Origin: Halomonas sp. SpR8
Lineage (GTDB): Bacteria > Pseudomonadota > Gammaproteobacteria > Pseudomonadales > Halomonadaceae
DNA: 64,000 nt
Direction of reading: 5' to 3'
Assembly: GCF_031010195.1 (NCBI RefSeq)
Contig: NZ_JAUAMC010000003.1
Location: forward strand, 540,028 to 604,027
Within the stretch, counting starts at the first letter, position 1. Every line of letters begins with the position of its first letter. A program made the translations under genes and the position numbers. The notes beneath the pieces are model-generated. The model saw only the letters and a program-made list of their open reading frames with translations. It did not search any database and was not told where the DNA came from. Below are positions 58,078-64,000 of this stretch, in pieces.

Positions 58078-58386
58078 ATGATCGACGTTATGGTCGCTTA
58101 CCCTAATTCCGACACCTTGGCTTTTGACGATGCGTATTACATCGAAAAACACTCGCCGCTGGTCAATTCATTGCTTGCTGAGCACGGACTGCGCTACCTT
58201 CGCGTACATCACTGTATCGACTCTCAAGCCACTTATCACTTGGTAGCACACCTAGGGTTTGAGTCAGCACAACGCTTTGAATCCGCGTTTGCCGCTATTG
58301 GTGACCAACTGCTTGCCGACATTGCCAACTTCACCAACGTAGAGCCCGTCATGCAGGTGAATGAAGTTATTGATACGCCTGCATAG
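58078..58386 (+). CDS. EthD-domain protein
   Basis: A 102-residue ferredoxin-like fold protein of the EthD family (VMVAYPNSDTLAFDDAYYIEKHSPLV with the histidine typical of the family). GGAGACAGTT precedes the ATG at 58078. EthD members are linked to ether degradation or quinone/electrophile handling, but a role is not clear. Follows the AhpD-like gene by 58 bases. Confidence 0.8.
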   Translation: MIDVMVAYPNSDTLAFDDAYYIEKHSPLVNSLLAEHGLRYLRVHHCIDSQATYHLVAHLGFESAQRFESAFAAIGDQLLADIANFTNVEPVMQVNEVIDTPA

Positions 58387-58435
58387 ATCGCCATACAACT
58401 ATAAATAAACACATTGCTGCTAGCTTATTTTACCC

Positions 58436-59014
58436 ATGAGGACTGCCGTGACGACTGCCACGCCTTCTACTGAAGAGCACATTGCTACGCTGAGGCCCAA
58501 GCTTGTTGCCTTTGCGCTTTTACAGTTGCGCGACAATGCCGCTGCTGAGGATATTGTGCAGGACACGCTGGTCACCGCCCTGGAGAAGCACCAGACTTTT
58601 TCAGGGCGTTCGGCTTTTGAAACATGGGTGTTTGGTATTTTAAAAAATAAAATACTTGAGCGATTCCGTCATGAGCGACGTTACCTTTCTTGGCAAGACG
58701 ATGAGCTGAGCGATGAAGATTCATTTGAAAACCTGTTCAAAGACAATGGGCGTTGGCAAGCCGCCAGCAAACCTACGCCCTGGGGGGAACCCGAACAAGT
58801 ACTCGAAAACGCGGCGTTTTGGCGTTTGCTCGACACTTGCTTGATGGTGCTGCCCGACAATATTGCGCGGGTTTTTACTATGCGCGAATTAATGGGGCTA
58901 ACCACCCAGGAAATTTGCGAAGCGTTAACGTTAAGCGAGGCAAACTGCTGGGTGATTTTGCACCGTGCACGCTTGCGGCTACGTGCCTGTATTGAAAAAG
59001 GTTGGTTAACGTAA
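58436..59014 (+). CDS. Extracytoplasmic-type sigma factor, copy 1
   Basis: A 192-residue sigma-70 family factor. Region 2 (AAEDIVQDTLVTALEKHQTF and FETWVFGILKNKILERFRHE) and region 4 (LTTQEICEALTLSEANCWVILHRARLRLRA) are present. A GTG at 58448 is an alternative start. Clear paralog of the factor at 61365 (for example both have SxFETWVFGILK and NCWVILHRARLRLR). A zinc-finger anti-sigma-like gene lies 629 bases downstream. Confidence 0.9.
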   Translation: MRTAVTTATPSTEEHIATLRPKLVAFALLQLRDNAAAEDIVQDTLVTALEKHQTFSGRSAFETWVFGILKNKILERFRHERRYLSWQDDELSDEDSFENLFKDNGRWQAASKPTPWGEPEQVLENAAFWRLLDTCLMVLPDNIARVFTMRELMGLTTQEICEALTLSEANCWVILHRARLRLRACIEKGWLT

Positions 59015-59015
59015 T

Positions 59016-59486
59016 ATGAAGAAAACCCGTAAAACTTTACCTCCTAGGCAAAAAAAAGCACCGAGCAATCCTGCAAAAAAAATAACGTCAATGTTTAGAA
59101 AAATACTTATTGCACTTGCGTTTCTAGCCGTTCCGATTGCTTGGCTAATAGCTAACGAACATAGCGTGCGTACAGAATCAGATCTTAGCGTTATTGGCAG
59201 CGGAACGCCGGTCGCCGTGCAAATTCATGATCATAGTTGCCCACTTTGCCAACGCTTAAAAGCCAATGCCGAGGATGCACTGGCGCAGATAAACGAGCCA
59301 CCAGCTTGGCGCGTTGTGGATATCAATACAACCAAAGGTGCTGATTTCGCCAATTAACAGGGTGTCGGCCACGTCACGATTTTACTCTTTGATGCCCAAG
59401 GCAATCGCCAAGAAACGATCCAAGGGGTCACGAGTGTTAACGCATTGCGCGACGCATTTGAACAGTTGGTAGCTTCACGCCGCTAA
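59016..59486 (+). pseudogene. Thioredoxin-like protein gene with in-frame TAA
   Basis: Starts with ATG one base after the sigma factor stop. A basic start and one transmembrane segment (about 26-45) lead to a thioredoxin-like stretch with CPLC (about 68-71). TAA at 59355-59357 ends the frame after 113 residues, but the same frame continues to 59486 with a typical thioredoxin tail (VGHVTILLFDAQGN). Restoring the codon would give about 156 residues, so it is probably a recent pseudogene, or the site is misread. Confidence 0.75.
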
Positions 59487-59642
59487 GCCTAACTAATCAC
59501 CTTCATTATATGTTTTACTAACACTTAAATTTGTAAGGCATTTGGCTTAAAAGGCACTAAACGTTAAGCGATGAAATGCCACGGGCGTATCTTCTATGAG
59601 CCCCATTCCGGGCGCCTATCGTTATTCGTAAGAGGTTACACT

Positions 59643-59855
59643 ATGATTATGTGTCGTGAAGCAACGCGCTTAATGTCGCTCAAACAGGATAGAACACTGA
59701 CATTTCGAGAAAACACCGCCCTCCGGTTTCATCTTGCAATGTGCGGAGCATGCCGTGCCTGCGCGCGTCAATTCGACCTGCTCCACCAGATCGTTCATCA
59801 CCACCCCACCCTGAGCACATCATTCAATAAAGATAGCTATCATGACACTCGTTAA
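59643..59855 (+). CDS. Small zinc-finger anti-sigma factor-like protein, copy 1
   Basis: About 70 residues with the ligand set C4, H30, C34, C37 (CREATRL ... RFHLAMCGACRAC), as in zf-HC2 anti-sigma domains, plus another Cys at 40. No transmembrane segment, unlike many anti-sigma factors. The ATG at 59643 is followed by sequence nearly the same as the second copy at 61952. It probably controls the upstream sigma factor. Its 3' end overlaps the next gene by 14 bases. Confidence 0.82.
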   Translation: MIMCREATRLMSLKQDRTLTFRENTALRFHLAMCGACRACARQFDLLHQIVHHHPTLSTSFNKDSYHDTR

Positions 59856-60525
59856 GCGCATGAAAGTGGTGTTGATGATAGTGAGTAGTTTATGCAGTGC
59901 ACCTTTGATGGTAGGCATCACGCTCGCGCAGGAAGTGCATTTTACCCCTAACCAAATCATGACCTGGCCTACGCGCAGTTTTGAAGGTGAAACCCAGTAC
60001 ACAATTGTCGAAAAATCGGGACGACGGGTACTGGAAGCAAAATCCCAAGGGCAAGCGTCTGCCCGCTATCTTGAACGTGATATTGATTTAAACGAAACGC
60101 CCTATCTGCACTGGTGCTGGCAAGTTAGCAATACCTACCCTGGATTGGACGAAACGACTAAAGCGGGCGATGACTACCCCGCTCGTGTTTATGTTGCACG
60201 TAAAACCGGGCTATTGCCTTGGCAGGTGGAATCGGTGAACTATGTTTGGTCGTCCACTCAAGAGGTTGGAAGCACCTGGAGCAACGCATTTACCGACCGT
60301 GCCGAACTAATCGCACTGCAAGGAGGCTCATCTCGCGTTAGGGAATGGGTCGCTGAGGTCCGCGATGTACGTGCAGACTTTGCTGCGCTCTTCGGCAGCT
60401 CCCCTGACCTGATTAATGGCGTTGCTTTAATGAGCGATGGCGATAATGCAGGAGGTAATGTAACGGCTTGGTTTACTCATGTTGGCTTTTCAAGCACAAA
60501 AGATACCCCCATCTGCCCGAAATAG
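59842..60525 (+). CDS. Exported DUF3047 protein
   Basis: A 227-residue protein with a signal peptide (VLMIVSSLCSAPLMVGITLA then QE). The DUF3047 hallmarks are visible: PYLHWCWQVSNTYPGLDETT, KAGDDYPARVYV and VALMSDGDNAGG. Function unknown. The ATG overlaps the end of the anti-sigma gene; an in-frame ATG at 59860 is the other choice. Confidence 0.78.
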   Translation: MTLVKRMKVVLMIVSSLCSAPLMVGITLAQEVHFTPNQIMTWPTRSFEGETQYTIVEKSGRRVLEAKSQGQASARYLERDIDLNETPYLHWCWQVSNTYPGLDETTKAGDDYPARVYVARKTGLLPWQVESVNYVWSSTQEVGSTWSNAFTDRAELIALQGGSSRVREWVAEVRDVRADFAALFGSSPDLINGVALMSDGDNAGGNVTAWFTHVGFSSTKDTPICPK

Positions 60526-60684
60526 CTGTCACCAGTCAAAATCCTCAAGATTTATACAGACATTAAGAAAGAGCAAAACATTATTATTTCAACACCCCAA
60601 ATATATTGTTATAAAAAAGCGCCTGGATCATTTTAAAAATGACCCAAGTATAATTAAAATACATATTATCAACGCGCACCCTAA

Positions 60685-60987
60685 TTATCTTTGAAGAACT
60701 AGATCCGCAGGCTTCAAGGTAGTCGTTCCTTTCACTGAATACTCGCTCTTTTTAGTCATGAACTTTTGGTCTGTTTGACGATCTCCTTTGTCATATAAAA
60801 GGTCATTTTTGGTGAACGTATCGGTTCTCAACGTAGCATGGGATTGTGGTTTTACAATTACCTCATGGCCTGCAGAGCGATCTTTGTTTAGCCCAATCGA
60901 GTTATTGGCGAAGGCTAGCGGGCTTGCAGCGATGCCCATACAGAGCCCCATTACGCACATTTTTTTCGCTAGATTATTAAACAACAT
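60685..60987 (-). CDS. Small exported hypothetical protein
   Basis: A 100-residue protein that I do not recognise. A signal peptide (MGLCMGIAASPLAFAN) is followed by a basic, cysteine-poor mature part with Lys/Asp/Thr-rich sequence. AAGGAGATAGAC precedes the ATG, supporting real translation. It lies between the DUF3047 gene (convergent) and the second sigma factor (divergent). Confidence 0.6.
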   Translation of the reverse strand: MLFNNLAKKMCVMGLCMGIAASPLAFANNSIGLNKDRSAGHEVIVKPQSHATLRTDTFTKNDLLYDKGDRQTDQKFMTKKSEYSVKGTTTLKPADLVLQR

Positions 60988-61364
60988 GTCTATCTCCTTA
61001 TTTTACAGATAGCCGCCTTACTTTTAAAACGTCACAGTAACGTAAATTTCCAGCGTCTGTTTGACTTACGCTATTCTGTGCTCTGAAATGCACAATCATT
61101 ACACTCTTTATATAAAATTTCTGGAACGTTAGGCTTGTTGGGTAAAGAAAACCATCTCCGTATGCTGATACAGGACTTTTCACATTTTCAATACAAGCGC
61201 TCAAGGCCTGTTGACTTTTAAAGCCTGATGATTATAGGTTTATATATATAATAATTTATTGTGGCAGCCAATTCAGCGGCACCTAGTTTTACCATACAGC
61301 GAAATGCTGTGATCCGCCCCACTCGCAGCATGCACAGCGGATAATATTTATTCAAAGGAATTGA
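60988..61364. other. AT-rich gap before the second sigma factor
   Basis: About 375 bases between divergent genes, low in GC near 61200-61260 (runs of TATATA). It should hold the promoters of the small exported protein and the second sigma factor. No element was recognised. Confidence 0.4.
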
Positions 61365-61934
61365 ATGCCTCTTTCCGCTACCTTAGCCGCCGCCCACTTT
61401 ACCCAGCTACGACCTCGCTTAGTGGCCTTTGCGCGGTTGCAGCTACGTGATGCAACCGCCGCTGAAGATGCGGTACAGGAAACCTTGCTCACCGCCTTTG
61501 AGAAAAGCGCTACCTTTGAAGGTCGCTCCGAGTTCGAGACGTGGGTATTTGGCATTTTAAAGTACAAAATTCTGGATCAACTGCGTCAGCAGCGCCGTCA
61601 AGGGACTTGGCAACCGCTAGACCAGGACTTAGACGACGATACCCTTGATCGTCTATTTCAACAGGATGGTCACTGGCAGAGCGCTGCCCGCCCTAGCCAC
61701 TGGGGCGAGCCTGAGCAGGTATTAGAAAACCAGCGTTTTTGGCAAGTATTTGATGCCTGCCTAATCGCCTTACCGGAAAGCATTGCACGGGTATTTACCC
61801 TGCGTGAACTCATGGGGCTTTCCACCGCTGATATCTGTAAGGAAACCGGCATTACTGAAACCAACTGCTGGGTTATCTTACACCGTGCGCGTTTGCGGCT
61901 AAGAGAGTGCTTGGATCATGGTTGGTTAAATTAG
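61365..61934 (+). CDS. Extracytoplasmic-type sigma factor, copy 2
   Basis: A 189-residue paralog of the factor at 58436. Region 2 is AAEDAVQETLLTAFEKSATF with FETWVFGILKYKILDQLRQQ, and region 4 is LSTADICKETGITETNCWVILHRARLRLRE. AAAGGAATTGA precedes the ATG. Here the anti-sigma-like gene follows after only 17 bases, without inserted genes. Confidence 0.9.
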   Translation: MPLSATLAAAHFTQLRPRLVAFARLQLRDATAAEDAVQETLLTAFEKSATFEGRSEFETWVFGILKYKILDQLRQQRRQGTWQPLDQDLDDDTLDRLFQQDGHWQSAARPSHWGEPEQVLENQRFWQVFDACLIALPESIARVFTLRELMGLSTADICKETGITETNCWVILHRARLRLRECLDHGWLN

Positions 61935-61951
61935 TTGAAAAGGAGCCTGAT

Positions 61952-62155
61952 ATGCTTATGTGCCGCGAAGCCACGGCGTTGATGTCCTTAAAGCAGGACA
62001 AAACCCTAACGTTACGTGAAAAGATGGCGCTGCGTATTCATCTGTCGATGTGCCAGGCCTGCCGCACCTGCGCCCGCCAATTCGACCTTTTGCATCAAGC
62101 TGGCAAACATCATCCGGCCTCCCAGTATAATTCTCGCCAAACGTTAGACGATTAG
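61952..62155 (+). CDS. Small zinc-finger anti-sigma factor-like protein, copy 2
   Basis: About 67 residues, with the same ligand spacing as the first copy (C4, H30, C34, C37) and near-identical flanks (MCREAT-LMSLKQD and ARQFDLLHQ in both). AAGGAG precedes the ATG at 61952. Paired with the preceding sigma factor. Confidence 0.85.
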   Translation: MLMCREATALMSLKQDKTLTLREKMALRIHLSMCQACRTCARQFDLLHQAGKHHPASQYNSRQTLDD

Positions 62156-62577
62156 CCCCTTCAACCAAGCACTGCAAACCACCTCACGCCCCTCTTACGC
62201 TTCCCATCAGCAGAAACTTGCGTGCGCCCAACAAAGATATTATACAAAATCTATACATTGAAGTGCTTTTGTTTAGAATTTTCTCTACAATTAAAATTAT
62301 ACACATACTGTACAAGAAGTTAAAAGAAACGGTTGGCCTCCACTGCTTTTTCCAAATTGCTCGAACAAGCAGCTTTTCAGGTGACATCAGCTAACGCTAT
62401 TTATCATGATCAGTCTGGCTAGATGCCCTGATGATTAACCGAAACTCATGTTAAAAGACACCTAAAAACCCACAATTGCAACATTTTGTGTCATACAGAT
62501 ACAAAATGATGCTTACAAACCGGGACTGCTCTAACCTTGTACAAATGACTCAAATAGCCTCTTTGACAGGATTAGCA
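62156..62577. other. AT-rich gap before the BdlA-like gene
   Basis: About 420 bases without a recognised gene. The ORF-like stretch on the minus strand near 62184-62387 has no recognisable sequence. The region must include the promoter of the downstream PAS-PAS-MCP gene, which is also open upstream of its chosen start. Confidence 0.4.
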
Positions 62578-63846
62578 ATGTTCACGCGCCTCGCTTCTAA
62601 TGGTTTACACAGTGCACTGTACCAACATACCGCTTGTATCTCTTTTACACCTGAAGGGGTTATCAAGAAGGCAAGTGAGCAATTTCTAAACGTCGTCGGT
62701 TACACCCTTGACCAAGTGAAGGGTCAACACCACCGTGTATTCTGCTTTCCTGAAGAGAGCAATAGCCAAGAGTACCGAGCGTTTTGGCAAGCACTGGCAG
62801 CAGGGCATAGTCAGCATGGCCGCTTTCGGCGTTCGGATGCCCTGGGAGAGGAAATCTGGTTAGAGGCCACCTACATACCGATCAGTAATCGGCGCGGTAA
62901 GGTTGTCGAGGTGCTCAAAATTGCCAATGACATTACCGCTGCCCACCAAGAGGCGGAACGCAAAAACGCTGTGCTAGACGCGTTAAATAGCTCCATGGCG
63001 GTGATTGAATTTACCCCCAGCGGTGAGATTCTCAATGCGAATTCAAATTTTGAGCAGGCGATGGGGTATCGAAATGATGAATTAGTGGGTGCACACCACC
63101 GAATGTTTTGTCCCGCTAACTTCTCTCAAGCCAACCCGCGTTTCTGGGAACGGCTTGCTCAAGGCGAATACATGCAGGGTAAGTTCGAGCGTTTGGATTC
63201 TCGTGGCACCAGCGTGTGGCTAGAGGCGACTTATAATCCAATTCAAGATAGCAATGGAAACGTAGTAAAAGTGGTCAAGTTCGCCACCGATATTACCCGT
63301 TCCGTTCAGGCAGCTGAATCCGCCACTCGCGCCGTCACTGCCGCCCAAAGCACCTCTTCGCAAACAGAGCAGATCGCCCAAAACGGTCTTAGCCACCTAC
63401 AGCGGGTGGTACGTGACTCTGAGCAGGCGGCGCTAACCTTGGCAGAAGCGCAGCAGCTAATCGCTGCGCTTAACAAGCAGGCACATAGTATCAATAGCAT
63501 TACCGAGTCAATTGCCAAAATCGCCAATCAAACCAACCTGCTATCACTCAATGCAGCGATAGAAGCCGCACGTGCAGGCGAACAGGGTCGCGGGTTTGCG
63601 GTGGTCGCTAGCGAGGTGCGCCGCTTGGCCAAAGGGTCGAGTGAAGCGGTGGAGGATATTACTCGGGTACTGAAAGAGAACAGCGCCTTAGTGGAACGCA
63701 CTACCCAGGCCATGCAGCAGGTAGTGGAACAAGGCAAATCGAGCCAAGTCAGCGTTGGTGAAATTGAAATTATCGTCAATGAGGTACTCACCGGGGCGCG
63801 CAGTGTTTCGACCTCGATTGAGCAGCTGGCTCTCGAATCCGCTTGA
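62578..63846 (+). CDS. PAS-PAS-MCP signalling protein (BdlA-like)
   Basis: About 422 residues, no transmembrane segment. Two PAS domains (about 15-125 and 135-250) each have a HHRxFC block and a YIPISN/YNPIQD-type C-terminal half, followed by a methyl-accepting domain with the conserved tip [32 protein letters not shown] sequence. Length and layout match BdlA, a biofilm-dispersion chemoreceptor of Pseudomonas aeruginosa. AGGATTAGCA precedes the ATG at 62578. An IS element begins 28 bases after the stop. Confidence 0.87.
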   Translation: MFTRLASNGLHSALYQHTACISFTPEGVIKKASEQFLNVVGYTLDQVKGQHHRVFCFPEESNSQEYRAFWQALAAGHSQHGRFRRSDALGEEIWLEATYIPISNRRGKVVEVLKIANDITAAHQEAERKNAVLDALNSSMAVIEFTPSGEILNANSNFEQAMGYRNDELVGAHHRMFCPANFSQANPRFWERLAQGEYMQGKFERLDSRGTSVWLEATYNPIQDSNGNVVKVVKFATDITRSVQAAESATRAVTAAQSTSSQTEQIAQNGLSHLQRVVRDSEQAALTLAEAQQLIAALNKQAHSINSITESIAKIANQTNLLSLNAAIEAARAGEQGRGFAVVASEVRRLAKGSSEAVEDITRVLKENSALVERTTQAMQQVVEQGKSSQVSVGEIEIIVNEVLTGARSVSTSIEQLALESA

Positions 63847-63873
63847 TGGCGCAATGCAAAAGCCAGCGCATCG

Positions 63874-64000
63874 TGAACTGCACCCCGAAAGTTGGACGCT
63901 CAATCCAACCTTCGGGGTGTTTTTATGAGTAAGCAATACAACGAGGATTTTAAGCTGCTGCTGGTGCAACAGTATTTACGCGATCACACGAGCTTAAAGG
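63874..64000 (+). mobile_element. Left end of an IS3-family insertion sequence
   Basis: TGAACTGCACCCCGAAAGTT at 63874 resembles IS3-family (IS150-group) terminal repeats. A long inverted repeat (CACCCCGAA ... TTCGGGGTG, 63881-63919) followed by Ts precedes the transposase start. The rest lies outside the window. Confidence 0.75.
63925..64000 (+). CDS. IS3-family transposase OrfA (partial)
   Basis: Starts at ATG 63925 and runs off the edge. The visible MSKQYNEDFKLLLVQQYL is the start of the helix-turn-helix OrfA of IS3-family elements. Confidence 0.75.
   Translation, partial: MSKQYNEDFKLLLVQQYLRDHTSLK

Overview
The window looks like chromosomal DNA of a halophilic gammaproteobacterium of the Halomonas type. 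The pointers are an AmgK-MurU peptidoglycan recycling pair divergent from lptD-surA, a surE-pcm-DUF368-nlpD-rpoS string, HexR, NAD-type isocitrate dehydrogenase, moderate-to-high GC, and no sign of a plasmid backbone or phage. The assignment is inference from gene content; no rRNA or tRNA gene was seen.

Layout. 1-16 kb is core housekeeping: surA (cut by the window edge) and lptD; amgK-murU; an OsmC-like gene; speD; lpxL; alr; then a long minus-strand block ftsB-ispD-ispF-truD-surE-pcm-DUF368-nlpD-rpoS. 16-38 kb is mainly metabolism and stress: a FemAB/GNAT-like protein, HexR, RidA, an Lrp regulator, LeuA, a DksA-type zinc-finger protein, transporters, a tandem fluoride-channel pair, two divergent cyclopropane fatty acid synthases followed by metK and luxS, a HelD-like ATPase, a Usp-SulP unit, and isocitrate dehydrogenase. 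37.8-42 kb is metal handling: a Zn/Cd/Pb P-type ATPase with a divergent MerR-family regulator and clear 19-bp-spacer promoter, a ZIP transporter and a TetR regulator.

The most unusual part is 43.2-47.1 kb. A 768-residue protein fuses a tubulin-tyrosine-ligase-like ATP-grasp domain to a PqqD-like peptide-recognition domain and a third, weakly HprK-like domain. It is followed by an 84-residue exported peptide ending in Glu-Gly repeats, bounded by a strong hairpin, then a DinB-like protein and a DUF302 protein. A cytochrome c at 55.6 kb carries the same kind of N-terminal leader and a longer Glu/Ala/Gly-rich segment. I propose that the fusion protein modifies these acidic peptides; this is an inference.

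47.2-49.4 kb is a compact mercury operon (merR, merF, merA, no merT or merP). 49.4-52.3 kb holds two adjacent signalling genes that are each broken: a GGDEF-EAL gene by a one-base frameshift and a chemoreceptor-like gene by an in-frame TAG. 52.6-57.3 kb has DoxX, an L,D-transpeptidase, Lgt, a small secreted protein, the cytochrome c and a YiiX-like cysteine hydrolase. 57.4-62.2 kb is a stress-type cluster with AhpD-like and EthD-like proteins and two paralogous sigma factor/zinc-finger anti-sigma modules; between the first pair lies a thioredoxin-like gene broken by an in-frame TAA. The window ends with a BdlA-like PAS-PAS-MCP protein and the left end of an IS3-family element.
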